Shown: positions 24,601 to 36,999 of the stretch, piece after piece
Layout: each line of letters opens with the position of its first letter
Position numbering within the stretch: position 1 is the first letter of the stretch
NCBI RefSeq assembly: GCF_021018895.1
Contig: NC_079375.1
Coordinates: forward strand, 10,634,732-10,698,731
Length of the DNA stretch: 64,000 nt
Direction of reading: 5' to 3'
Source: Seriola aureovittata
Lineage: Eukaryota; Chordata; Actinopteri; Carangiformes; Carangidae
Position numbers and translations under genes: made by a program
The notes under the pieces: generated by a model
Told to the model about the DNA's origin: nothing
Database searches by the model: none
Seen by the model: only the letters and a program-made list of their open reading frames with translations

Positions 24601-25605
24601 ATGTTGACACTGCCATTCGATGAACCTCATATGATGTGTGAGCCGCGGCTTGGTGCCAATTATCCTCGTGAAAGCTTACCTGAGAGCCTGAAGCAGGATC
24701 GACAGCGCAACCCAGACAGGTCCAACTCAGACATGAGGGAGGCCGAGGACGACATGTCCGACAGGGAGGAGGACGAGAGGGAGGACGACCAGGACGAGGA
24801 CGGGCTTCCTAAAAAGCGAGGCCCACGGAAAAAGAAGCCCGGCAAGGAGCAGATGGACAGGTCCAAACTACGGCGCCAGGAAGCCAACGCCCGAGAGCGC
24901 AGCAGGATGCACGGCTTAAACGCCGCGCTGGAGAGCCTGCGCAAAGTTGTTCCGTGCTACTCCAAAACTCAAAAACTCTCCAAGATTGAGACCCTCAGAC
25001 TGGCTAAAAATTACATCTGGGCCCTGTCAGAGACTCTGAGCGCGGGGAAGAGACCGGACCTCCTCGCCTTCGTACAGACTTTGTGCAAAGGATTATCTCA
25101 GCCCACGACCAACTTGGTGGCCGGTTGTTTGCAGCTGAACGCGAGAAATTTCCTCACAGACCACAACGGGGAGGTCATGTTCTCTGGCAGATCGCCCTAC
25201 GATACCATGTACTCGTACCCCGGCTCAGACATGAACACGCCCCCCGGCCACAGCGGCAGCAGCTTGGACAGCAGCGCCAAACCATTCCGACACTACAGCT
25301 ACAGCGGCGCATACGAGCCCTACTACGAGAACCCGTCCCCAGAGGGCGGGAGCCCGCATTTCGACGGCCAGCTGAGCCCCCCGATGAACTTTAACGGGAT
25401 TTTCTCCCTAAAACACGACGACCCACCAGACTACGGCAAAAGCAGCCACTATGGCATGCGCTACTGCAGTGCGCCAGGGCGCACGGCTCTTGCGCACAAC
25501 TCCATGTACCGAGTCTCCCCAGAGGCCCGTTTCCCTTACGACCTGCACGTCCGCAGCCAGTCCTTCCAAGCACAAGGGGAAGTTAATGGCTCTTTCCACA
25601 ATTAA
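24601..25605 (+). CDS. neurod6: NEUROD6, neurogenic differentiation factor 6 (bHLH transcription factor)
   Basis: This intact single-exon frame encodes 334 residues. The start is the ATG at 24601, five bases after a splice acceptor; the N-terminus MLTLPFDEP is typical of NEUROD6. An upstream in-frame ATG at 24553 lies in the predicted intron and is not used. Domains: an acidic stretch (about 46-68), a Lys/Arg-rich nuclear localisation segment ([12 protein letters not shown], about 71-82), bHLH (about 91-145, basic part [13 protein letters not shown], then [20 protein letters not shown]), and a NeuroD-type C-terminal domain ([20 protein letters not shown]). The C-terminus ends FHN like mammalian NEUROD6 (about 337 aa). 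The protein dimerises with E proteins, binds CANNTG E-boxes in the nucleus and promotes differentiation of excitatory neurons. Teleosts can carry two copies (neurod6a/b); I cannot tell which this is. Confidence 0.97.
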   Translation: MLTLPFDEPHMMCEPRLGANYPRESLPESLKQDRQRNPDRSNSDMREAEDDMSDREEDEREDDQDEDGLPKKRGPRKKKPGKEQMDRSKLRRQEANARERSRMHGLNAALESLRKVVPCYSKTQKLSKIETLRLAKNYIWALSETLSAGKRPDLLAFVQTLCKGLSQPTTNLVAGCLQLNARNFLTDHNGEVMFSGRSPYDTMYSYPGSDMNTPPGHSGSSLDSSAKPFRHYSYSGAYEPYYENPSPEGGSPHFDGQLSPPMNFNGIFSLKHDDPPDYGKSSHYGMRYCSAPGRTALAHNSMYRVSPEARFPYDLHVRSQSFQAQGEVNGSFHN

Positions 25606-27052
25606 TCAATTAGCTGGACAAAGTTCAAGTTTCAGAAGCGATGCAATTTCCCCCGCAGATGTCCAGAGTGGAACGAAAAGGACTCCAGACATGCTGCGAA
25701 AATGACCATTTTAACAAGTCACTTTGTTTCAAATGTTGAGTCTCATTTTTCTTTGAAACGCGGTAAAAGCCTGAACATTAGATCTGATGATTTCACTTGT
25801 TCTCAATTCTTGTTTCACTAAATGTGTGTCGATATGAGGCAGAAAAAAAAAGACACAACAAGAATCTCATCTCAGTCTGAAGGCAGATCTGTTTCGTTTA
25901 AAAGAAAATTCAGATTTAATGGCTCATTGCCACAGATTTGATTTCACTGGGAAAAAAAACCCACAACGACTCAGATGTAGAATAATTTGTTAAAGAAGCA
26001 GGTTTTGAGCGAACTGTATCCAGCCACAGTGCTTTAACATATTTATATTTGTTTGTTAATGCAGATGATGGCAACGATGTGGTTTAACTGATATATTGGA
26101 GAATTAATTTTCATTCATTAAATAGATTTCCGTCCGTTAAATAAAACAACCGGGGAAGAAGAGTCTGAAGAGGCTTCACTTCATCTTTGAAGTTTGCTGA
26201 GACACGATTGGACTTCAGAGATTCAGTCTGTTAGCAATAAAGGTCAATTGAGCTATGCAAGGCAGCCAAATGCAATCTTTGCTTATGAAAAATGATATAT
26301 GTCTATTTCCTCTCACAGGGCGTTTCTCATAATCTAATATCTAATTAAAATGATGACAAATTACACAAAATTAATTATAAGGAAGCAGCCAGTGTGGAGA
26401 CGTGCATGTGTTTAGGAGACCTGATGATGATGTCACCTGAATTGATCCTGTTCATACAGGAAATGATGGGGAGAAAAAAAAAAACCTTAAAAAATTAAAT
26501 GCATTTGTATTTGGAGTAAATAGTGTGGTAACGAGGTGAATGTAAAATTATTATTGTATTTATTTATTTAAGCTTATTTATTATAAGTCCGTCAATTTGA
26601 ATGTGGATAATATATTATAAAAAAGATATTGTAAAATTCAACAGTGTTACCTTTTTATGTGAATTTCCATACATTTAAAGTTTGTTTATGTTTCATTGTT
26701 GTATATTTCACTACAGCTGAAAGTCGAGAACTGGAAAAAGGAGGAAAAAAAATCTTTTTTGTGTGAGGTGAACAAAATGTTTCCCAAACCATATGAATCC
26801 GATGAACATGCCTTATAAAAGAGAGAGAGACGAGGACCATCAATATGCAACGAAATGAAAGTTTTGGATAGTTTGACGTGAACTTTTTACACTTCCTTGT
26901 TCCTGCTGAGGAGCAGCTGTGATGCACTTCATGTATTTCTGCACAATGTTGGTGACTGTCCGCCCATAAATCCTGTTGATTTTGTAACTTTACCCGAATG
27001 ATGAATGGTTATTGGATGATGTTTCTAATTTATTTCTGCAGTTACTGATCTG

Positions 27053-27056
<4 letters not shown>

Positions 27057-27100
<44 letters not shown>
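27057..27100. repeat. (CA)n microsatellite in neurod6 3' region
   Basis: An uninterrupted CA run of about 44 nt, about 90 nt before the AATAAA at 27190. Confidence 0.95.
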
Positions 27101-27102
<2 letters not shown>

Positions 27103-27189
27103 CATTTCACACACGCACTCCTGGAAAACCCGTTATGGATCGAAATATTCGTGAAGTAATGTGTTTATGTTTTGTGATGTGTTTGTCGC

Positions 27190-27195
27190 AATAAA
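27190..27195 (+). terminator. neurod6: candidate poly(A) signal of neurod6
   Basis: AATAAA about 1.6 kb after the stop, followed by TG-rich sequence. The 3' UTR (25606 to about 27215) is AT-rich and contains a (CA)n repeat at 27057-27100. Other possible signals lie upstream, for example near 26230. Confidence 0.4.
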
Positions 27196-27321
27196 ATGAA
27201 GAAGCTGCTTCTCAGCTTTCTGTGGAAATGATCGACAGCAGACGGCAATTAAAAAAATAAATTGTTAGAAAAATAAATCACGGTAAAAAAAAAAAAAAAA
27301 CGCCCCGGGCGTAATTTTATT

Positions 27322-27348
27322 CATTTATTTATTTATTTATTTATTTAT
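27322..27348. repeat. (ATTT)n microsatellite
   Basis: Short tetranucleotide run, after a poly-A tract and a GC-rich patch near 27285-27312. Confidence 0.85.
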
Positions 27349-27839
27349 ATATCGGGAAATTGAATCGTGTATAAAATCTTGCATCACCTCTTGAGGTTGT
27401 GGTGACACAGTGACTCTGAGGCCTGCAGGAAACTAACACAATCTTTTACCACAGTATGTTCAGGTGCAAACCATAGAAATACATTTTAATCAAACCTAAT
27501 TATTTTCTTTAAGTAAACAATCGTCTTAACTTCGCTTTAATTTGGGTTTTTTTTTTAAATTCAACAGTTAGTGTTCAAATAGAAAGCTGTAAAAAGGTCG
27601 CGCGGCTCTTAGGCAGAGCTTTGAAATGCTTGATCTGAAAGCGGACTGTCGATGTAATTTGATTTCATTTCAGCTGATCAGGTGGCTGATTTGTGTCAGA
27701 AATGGCCACGAGCTGTTGGATGTCAGCCAGAGAGCTCAGACAGTTGATCCCAGTCCTCCCAGTTAGGAGAGAAGTGGTTGCTTGGTAATCCCAGGAGGTT
27801 CGCTGTTACTTGGAAGGAAAAGCTGATCACTGTGGAATC

Positions 27840-30080
27840 GGTTTCTTCTCTCTGTATTTTTAGTTACTGTTTACAGGGCTCGAGGTGGAGATTTAATGAA
27901 GGGTAAAACCACTTCTTCCTTTTTATTTCAGGAATGTTTAATTCGGTTTAGTAAAACTGAAAAGCAGTTTCAGAGGAGCAGTAAAAAAAAAAAGAAAAAA
28001 AAAGGGACTGTATGAAATCATCTCATGTCATCAGTGCAGGCAGGGAACTGTGGGAAAAAAAAGTTTTTTATTTGTGTTTAGATTGTAGTTTGTCCGATAA
28101 TGATCAGTGGTTCAGATATACAGCTAATGCTGTGGTCATTTTTCATCCACTGTTAAAAATACACACACACACACACTCACACACACTCATAATCACACTC
28201 ACTCACTCACACACTCACTTGTTCGTGCTCATGTTAGACTGATGCTGGTCATTTAGACATCAGACTAAAATACCCACACTCCTCTAAGTCATAGATGAAT
28301 CTCCAGTTCATCACTTTTTTGTAAAAGCTGAAGTGCTGCAGTGACTTGTGACAGTAAGCTACAGCCACTTGTGTCCGGATGCAACAGCAGCAACACACTC
28401 ATCTGCAACACTTCTAAGAGCATGAAAAAGTACTAATGTTCAGCACCCGCCTGTAGTGACGCTGACACTACAGGCCGTTTGTAATTTTATAAAGATGAAG
28501 ATGGATCCTGACCAGGCGGCAATTTGTTTAGAAAAGCAAGTTCACCTTTACAACAGTAACAAACGTGCTAATGAAATGACACTTGACACCTCGCAAAAAA
28601 AAAACCAACCAAAACAACATTTTGCATGTGGGCAACAATCACTGTCTTCTCTCTGTTGCATCCAGAACAAACTCCTTTACTCAGCAAGAGACAAGATCAT
28701 GTCAAGTATTGATTAATATTGTTTTGTAATCAGCCAATGAGGCAAAAATCACAACAGATTTGTGGTAAAGCATCATCATCAGATTCTAAGGCTCTGTTTA
28801 GTTTACTGAGAAAGTGAATCAGGGCTCTCACACTGTAATTTAATGTTCCATTATCATCATCATATAAATGAAATCGAGATCAAACCCTGGCAAACATATG
28901 GAATCAGACCAGATTTAATTTTGTAGCATCAAAAGAGTGACAAAGAATGAAAACCAGAGGCATCAGAGTCGACCGGATGGAAGCTTCTGGAAGGAAACGC
29001 GGATCCGTATTTAACCGGTTATTCAGTGGAGATCAAACGAGCCAGAATACAGCATCAATTACATGACATCTTGTTTTGTTTTTGTTTTGTTTTTTTTTTC
29101 AATTCCAGACTGTGTTGGGCCTCATGTTGATTTAGATGATGAAATAAATTTAGGTGATTTGTCTTTCTAGCAGTCAAGACAGGAATATCTGGGACATTCA
29201 GCTGATCTGGAAAATCATAATTCTCCTTCGTCTTTTGAAAAAACTGCAAACACTGGGATTTTTTCTTTTTTTTTTTTAGACAGGGCTTGTTTTACTGTCT
29301 TCATTCCCTCAGTCATCCTTCTCGTCCTCTAATCATAAAACTGGAGGACCAGGTTGCGAGAGGTCCCTCTGGGGCCCTTAAAGCATCTCTTTACCCCCCC
29401 CAAGCTTTATTTGTCCCATTCACTAAGATTCTCACCTTGTCAGTCTTACTGCTTCTTCTTCCAGGCTGTGTGCATGTGAATATATGTATGCATATGTGTG
29501 TGTTTTTTGGGTTCAAATCTCTCTCGGGGCCTCACGTGGAGGCTGACAAGGGTGAGGAGGAGGAGGAGGGGGAGGAGGAGGAGGAGAGGAGGGGGGGGGG
29601 TTGCTTCACACCCACAAGGGTCCACAGGGCGGCGTGCGGCAGTTTAGCACAGGGTCAAACGTGTACACGCACCCCTACATTCATGCAGCTCATTAAACTG
29701 GGTGAAGAGAGAGCGTGCGAGAGAGAGGGGGAGAAAGAAGTATAGGGAGAGAGAGAGAGAGCGGGAGAGAGTGGGAGCATATGGCCCAGCTCTGTGTGGG
29801 AGGTGAAGGACAGGAATGGGGGATATATATTGTATAGCGGTGCATTTGCAATCTGAGACGTGGTGTCATAATTAGTGCAAAACAGACACTGTGTTTCTGT
29901 GGGGATAAGTTTGCGGATGACAATAATCATCTCAGAAGTTGAGAAAAGTTTTTGTGCAATCACCTAACACAGACAAACAAACACAAATTCATCTTTATAT
30001 GTGTTTTATTTTGTAATATATTATGGTAATTTATTGTAATCAGGAGCCTTTTTCCTGCAATGTCTGAAAATCTGAGCACC
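27840..30080. other. intergenic DNA, no gene seen
   Basis: Short random frames; a CA-rich patch at 28160-28220; GGA-rich polypurine at 29550-29600 and GA-rich at 29705-29780. No exon-like frame is supported. Confidence 0.45.
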
Positions 30081-30262
30081 AGTCAAGAAAAATGAAAATA
30101 ATGTTCCCCGCCATGTCGGCAAGCATCCTCAAATTTTGTGCCATTCCCAAGCCCCAGATGGTGTGGGATGGGAAACGTTCCCCCATTAAATTCCTAATAA
30201 TCATTTCTCCTGCGGAATCGGGGGTGGTGGCAGTGGGGATGGAGGAGGGAGGGTGGGGGTGC

Positions 30263-30693
<431 letters not shown>

Positions 30694-31208
30694 TGCAGGT
30701 CACGGCAGGGCTGATGCTGCAGTGGAGGAGGCCTGACACTCCAGTACTATGGGCCAGGATCTCATTAACGTGTCAGATTGGTGGATCAGTCTCTCTGGCA
30801 GCCGGCCCGGCCTCTCACAGGAAGTACTTTCTCTCTATCTGTGAACTTGGCACTGAAAGGTTAGAGAGGGTGGGAGGGAGGGATAGATGTGGGGAATATA
30901 TTGGCCTGGAGGAGAGAGGAGAGGAGAGGAGAGACAGAGGCATTAATTATAATATTTGGTCAGATTAGATAAATATTGGGTGAAGGATTGTGGTGTAAGA
31001 GCTGCTTTTATCCGTCACATAAAGTGGAAATGAATGAGTTATGAATAGTAGCACGGATGGTCTCCGTGGAGCGAGAGAGGCAGAGCAACTCCTGCACTTG
31101 CACTATTTTGGAGGTGGAGATATGCTAAGTATGCGACAGGAGCATCTGTCACTACATCACCTTTGTGCTTTGTGCTCTTTGTCTATAGGGGTGCTCTGAT
31201 GGAGTGTA

Positions 31209-31210
<2 letters not shown>

Positions 31211-31242
<32 letters not shown>
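31211..31242. repeat. (GT)n microsatellite
   Basis: GT run followed by GAGAGAG. Confidence 0.9.
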
Positions 31243-31248
<6 letters not shown>

Positions 31249-31427
31249 TGTGGCTACAACATGTATAGGGTGGGTTTTGGAGCAGGTGGGAAGCATAAAA
31301 GGGTGTGATCCTCTGACACCCCAGCAACACCCTATTTCAGGGCAGACTGTGCTACTGGGTAAGGTGGTTTGAAATCCCTCGACTGTGAATGCGAGCATCT
31401 GGTAGTCACGACTCCACTGTGGCATGT

Positions 31428-31493
<66 letters not shown>
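31428..31493. repeat. (GATA)n microsatellite
   Basis: About 16 perfect GATA units. A second, shorter array lies at 32240-32284 and a CTAT array at 33477-33498. Confidence 0.95.
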
Positions 31494-31769
31494 AGTCCAG
31501 AGCTCCCTTTATATGAAATATTTTTAGATAATCCAGTGACGTGGTGTTTGTGGCTCTGTGGTCAAAATGGATTCAATTATACCTTTCCATTGAACTGTAT
31601 TATTCTCAGATGTGTTCATCAGCATGTTAAATGTGCAAATCCTCATATGTAAAGATATTGAAGCCACCTGAACTGGTTCAGTACAGTCATCTGCTATTGA
31701 CTAAAAAAAAACACAATCTTATTCCTTCATGTTTGAATCCACTTGATGGGTTTTTGGTTTTTTTCTGCG

Positions 31770-31920
31770 CTTTTGACAATGTTTACTGACGTGTGCTGTT
31801 TTATTCTGATTTTATTACCTGGGTATTTATTGAATTTATTCTGTACAGCACTTTGGTCATCTTACACCATTTTTAAATGTGCCCTGTAAATAAATGTGAC
31901 TTGACTTGACAAAAAAAAAA
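31770..31920 (+). repeat. retroposon 3' tail-like sequence
   Basis: GTACAGCACTTTGGTCATCT, TTTTTAAATGTGCCCTGTAA and ATAAATGTGACTTGACTTGA followed by poly-A resemble the 3' end of a common fish LINE/SINE family. Confidence 0.55.
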
Positions 31921-32239
31921 AACCCTATGATGATTAATGATGTGTCAGTAAATTCAAGTCACGAGTCACATGTTCATGATCAAATCTTAGTGCAACTTAC
32001 AGTAAAACTATTTCAAGCACATTCACAGGACATCTGATTGTCTCGACTTGAGCAATAACAAAGGGACATTTCAGTAGTGATGGCCATGATGTTGCTGTGT
32101 TGTGTTGATGTAAGTCACAGGTTAAATGTTCTGAAACAATAAAAAATAGTTAAATTAAATTAAATATTGTGCTGCACAGTGTAAAATTGTCATTCCACAA
32201 TTTCATAGAACACACTTAATTAAAAAAGCTTGTTATGTC

Positions 32240-32240
32240 T

Positions 32241-32284
<44 letters not shown>
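32240..32284. repeat. (GATA)n microsatellite
   Basis: About 11 perfect units. Confidence 0.95.
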
Positions 32285-32285
<1 letters not shown>

Positions 32286-33063
32286 CATCAGTACCTTTCT
32301 GTAGCCCCACAGAGACTAATGGTAGACCACCATCACCCCCATTCCCATTTGGAAATGAGAAATCACCAACATTAAACATGTAAGAACAAGTAGGAACTTT
32401 CTCGGCTCATCTAGACTAATTATATAGCGCTTTGTGAGGAGTCATTAGGTACATAATTAACTATCTATTAGTATGAAGAAAGAATCCATTCATAATATCG
32501 ATACTAAAAGGTCTTACTGCTCTTTCTTAACTTGTTTCATAATTACTCCTCCTTATGATTAATAAGAATCTTGATCGACCATCAAATATCACTTGTGTGG
32601 ATCAATTCAGATGAGGTAATCTCTACGGTGGCACCTTTCACTGTATGCAATGCATGCAAAATTTGATAAAAAATCTCATTCTGAACTAGTTCTCCTCCCT
32701 GAGCAGGAGCTGTTTGGAAAATAAAATTTGGTACACAAGCATCAGCTGGCAAAGACCATCAACAAACAACAATGTGCATCAGCAAGATCCAATTAAATTT
32801 TTCTATGAAAGCGAATACTTCTGTGCACTTGTAAGACATGCAGAATGCACAATGGAAGATTTTTTTTTTTTTTTTTTGGGAGGTTAGGACTGTAACAAAT
32901 GTCCAGACCTGGCAGGAGGCTCATCTTTATCGATGTATGATCTGTCTGCTGTAGAATATCTTTGCGTTTTCTTTTTAGTATTCTAGTCCATTCTGCGCCA
33001 TCACCAATCTGGCCCATACTGCCTTTCAAGCATTTCCTGTGGGACACATACTGTGTTCGCAAG

Positions 33064-33177
33064 GCCTCTCTCTCTCACACACTCTCCCTCTGTCTCTCTC
33101 ATTCTCTCTCTCTCTCTCTCACTCACTCACTCTCTCACACACATACACACACACACACACACACATTACACACATGC
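33064..33177. repeat. CT/CA compound microsatellite
   Basis: CT-rich, then CACT and CA runs. Confidence 0.9.
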
Positions 33178-34106
33178 ACATGCTGTGGTGACTGCAGAGG
33201 GAAGTGAGCTGTCTGCGGAGGGTTGGATTCTTGGTGCCGGTCCAAAAATGTGTCACTCGGGACACGCATGGCCTGCTGGAGGCAGGAATTCTGTCGCTAA
33301 TGGGCCCCGCAGCCGTCGACACCACCTGGGGATATGGGAGACGGGATGGATGGATGGGGGAGGATCGAGGAGGGGGTGGGGGGGTGAGGGGAAGGAGGGA
33401 GAGAAGAGGGAGTGTATGCAGCATAATGTGTTGGTAACAAACAGGAGGATGTGGTGTGATATGGAAATTCAGTGAACTATCTATCTATCTATCTATCTGT
33501 AAGTCACACTTTTATTGCTCACTAAACTGTGAAAGCAGATTCTATCTTCTTTTTTTTTCTTTCTTTTTTTAAAATCTTTAGTAATAAAAAGAGAGTTTCC
33601 AGATTCTATTAGACATAAACCAAGTTGTTTGTGTTCAATATGTTCTTTGAACTTGTGGAATTAATGTATTTAGAAGGAAAAGTCAACATTTTTCCCTACC
33701 ATGAAAGGCAGCTTATAAAAAATGTGAAGGCATAAACAGGCAGGGCAGGTGTTGACGATGCAAATGAAACGGATGACAGATGGTGAGCCTTGCGATTGCT
33801 CACTGTGCAGATAATGGATGGAGGTAATCAAATTCCTCTGAGGCTTTGGGACTTTCTTCAGAACTTTCCCATCAATTGCACCATCAAACGGTGCCATCGT
33901 CAAATACAGCCCCCCACCCTCTGTACCTCAAAAGAAGAGATACAAAGAAGTTACAAGATTTTATTTTCTGATAGACTTGGCCAAGTTGTGTAGTTAATGT
34001 GGAAAATACACTTTTCTGAGTCCACAGAGAGAGAGAGACACAAGATCCGCCTGGAAGGCACGGTACTCATCCCTTCATGGCAAATCCAGGGGTTGTATAA
34101 ACAGGA

Positions 34107-34122
34107 GTGTGTGTGTGTGTGT

Positions 34123-34165
<43 letters not shown>
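34107..34165. repeat. (GT)n microsatellite
   Basis: GT run with one TATG interruption. Confidence 0.95.
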
Positions 34166-34167
<2 letters not shown>

Positions 34168-35830
34168 TGTAGCTTAGCCAGGGATCAGACAACAAGTTTT
34201 AACTATAATGCGCCGCAGCTATTATAGAGAGACAACAATCACATCAGCATGCCACCAAAACAAGTCTGCAGGGGAGAGAGTGCTGTTTCCATCCGTGCTG
34301 CAAACCCTCCTTTCATGTTCTATGATCGAAGCTTTTATAGATTTACTCACTCGAGCTGCGAGAGTTGCTGTTACTTCAAAAAGGAGGATCATGAAAACGA
34401 GCATCTGATGTGTATTTTTTCACTGGAGGGGGGTGGGGGGGGGGGGGTTGTGAAAATTTACCCATCAGTGTGGTGACAGCCATTTGATTTTCATAGGGCC
34501 CAGTTTGAAGGTCAGTTTAATGGTCCGTTTGTGTTTTGTATTCGTCTTGCTTCAGTGGAAGCTTCAAAACAAAAGACGGTCAGACAACACGATAAATGAG
34601 ATTTTTTTTTTTTTTATGAGTAAAACATGCAATTAAAAGTGCAATAAGTCTCCCAGTAAACATGGGATTTATTCTATCGCACGACTTATTCTCCGAAGAA
34701 TCTATCTATCTAAAGCATTTCTGGAGTAAATAATGTGCAAACTTGGCTTCAGTGTTATCTGTATGGAAGACAAACACTGTTGTGTCAGACAAGACTTAAA
34801 AATGCCAATTCTGTGTTTGAAAAGCATTTTCCTGTCACAACACTCAAGAGTGGCATATTACTGCAACAATTCTCTTTCACACTTCCAGCTATGATAACAG
34901 CTTCAAGTGTCACACATATGTCTGCATAAAAAGCGTAGGAGAAAGTATCACAGAAGCAAAGGGAAGAAAGTATGCTGAATATCACAAGTTTTTATGTCAG
35001 GTGATGCTTTTTTTTTTTTCAGTTTTTTTTTTCCTTGAATAAATGTGATAATTGCTCCTGCAAATTCTCAGGACAGTGCACCATATTGCTTATGTTAAGG
35101 GTGCAAAAGCATTTGCTTTGCATTCCTTTTTATGCTGGTAGGATAATATTACTGGTGCAGCAGTTTTTCTGACAGGTTGGTAAGTAACCTGCTGGGAAGT
35201 GTCTGTTTCTAACAGTGTTCAGTGGCGCCTAAAATGAAGGAAAAAAAATCCATGACAAGAATGAGAAACACATTGTCAGAGAAATATCCTGCACAAGCTT
35301 CCATAAAATAAGTTTTCCCGCCGTTCCCTGCCCAACCAGATCAAGGGCACAGACAGCCAAGTGAGTGCAATTAACTTTTCCGAACTCATTTGGATAATCT
35401 CTCCCTCAGTTACCTCAGCTTGTGTGAAATTCCCAATTAACTATATCCCAGAAAAATCTCAAAACAACACCATGTGAAATTTCTTAATGAATTCCTTTGT
35501 CTCTGAATGCACAGATGAGGCATGAGAGAGGCACATGTACGGCGAGTGTATTAGTTAGGCGAGCCCATGTGATGGTGCCCGTTCACGGCTGACGGAGTGT
35601 TGGTATCCTCGGGCATGGCTGCCAAGCTGCCAGTCTGTGCCGTCACACCTTGCTGCCTTTAAAGATTGCCCTGCAGAGACGGGGAGGGGGTATGGAGGGC
35701 CTCACGTTTTTTAACAACGCACAGTCTGGCAACCCAGGAGGGTTTACGACTCAGGATCGGTGCCAAGAACTGCCCACCAGAGAGATGGGGGAAGAGGGGA
35801 GAGGGGGATGCAAGGAGATATGGGTGTAGA

Positions 35831-35891
<61 letters not shown>

Positions 35892-35965
35892 GTCAGGTCT
35901 CTATCAGTCACATTCACACAAGGTATGTGCGTATGAATATGTGCATTATGAATGTTTCCTGTATA

Positions 35966-36010
<45 letters not shown>

Positions 36011-36188
36011 GGAGAGGTAGCTGGGTCTAATATCGGAGTGTATATGCAACAAAACAGTATGTCAGATCAATTCATCAAGCTTTCTCTGTGACATGTTAAG
36101 GGAAAGAGGATAGTGTGTGCACATACGATGTACCCCGAGCATCATCCACACACACACACACACACAGACACACACACACACACACACA
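35831..36188. repeat. CA and GT microsatellite cluster
   Basis: CA at 35831-35888, GT at 35970-36008 and CA at 36148-36188. The inverted CA/GT arrangement could form a hairpin. Confidence 0.95.
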
Positions 36189-36199
36189 TTGCCTTTTCT

Positions 36200-36465
36200 C
36201 AGTAATCCACACAAATGGCAGTGGATGGCAGAATGTAAATGAGCTGGTTATTACACAGCAACGTTCATCAAGCTGAGCTGGAAAGACTTCAATGGCCCTG
36301 ATGAATATGCATGCAAATTTGTTAATTAAGTTAATTATTCTGCTGAAAATTCATTTGTCTTCCCAAGGACATTTCTGCGATGATTTTAACATGTTTCCAC
36401 CATTAGTCATGCACGGTGCTATTGAAAATCACTTCTGTTCACCTTTTGGAAAGTTGCAGCCAAAA
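36200..36465. promoter_or_regulatory. candidate conserved enhancer with POU/homeodomain sites
   Basis: A non-repetitive stretch with the octamer ATGCAAAT at 36311-36318, overlapping ATGCAT, and TTAATTAAGTTAATTA at 36322-36337. The composition is that of developmental enhancers. No conservation check was possible. Confidence 0.35.
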
Positions 36466-36611
36466 AGGGGGATAGAACACCTACAAATGAGGAGGAGGAG
36501 GGTCGAGGCAGGTAGAGGACCACATATCAGGGGCGTGGAGTGTGGTCGGAGGTAGACAGCAGCTGGTGCAGCCCGAGGATAAGGAAGGGTAAGCCAAAAA
36601 GCACGGTCTGT

Positions 36612-36760
36612 AGGATATTAGCTCAGTGGGTAGAGCATTGACGAGTTAGTGCCAGGTCTGGAGGTCCAGTTCTCACTGGGATGATCCAAGCTAAAAATGT
36701 TTTCATTCATAGTAATGCAAAGCACTTTGGACTAAAGCTTATGTTATGTTATGTTATGTT
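36612..36760 (+). mobile_element. tRNA-derived SINE
   Basis: The A-box-like TAGCTCAGTGGGTAGAGC at about 36619 is followed by a degenerate B box (GAGGTCCAGTTCTC). A SINE tail follows (GCAAAGCACTTTGGACTAAAGC, quoted in part as AAAGCACTTTGGACTAAAGC) and then ATGTT repeats. It looks like a tRNA gene at first, but it is a retroposon. Confidence 0.7.
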
Positions 36761-36999
36761 ACTTTATGTCTTATGTTATGCCTTTACTTATGTCTTATGT
36801 CTTATATCGTCTCTTATTCACAACATTATGTCCTGTAATGTACTTTAATGTGCTTTTATGATATGTTATGTTATTCTAATCAGATGTGGACAGTATAACA
36901 TCTGGGTCCTGTTCTTTGGCTCAACGAATTCAAGCTAAAATGTTGTTACCAGGCCAAAATGATCCTGTTGATTCTCACCCAACTCATTTGGGTCTTCAG

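Noticed and set aside
36612..36690. Functional tRNA gene
   Set aside because: Only the A box is good. The B box and T-arm are degenerate, and SINE tail sequence follows.
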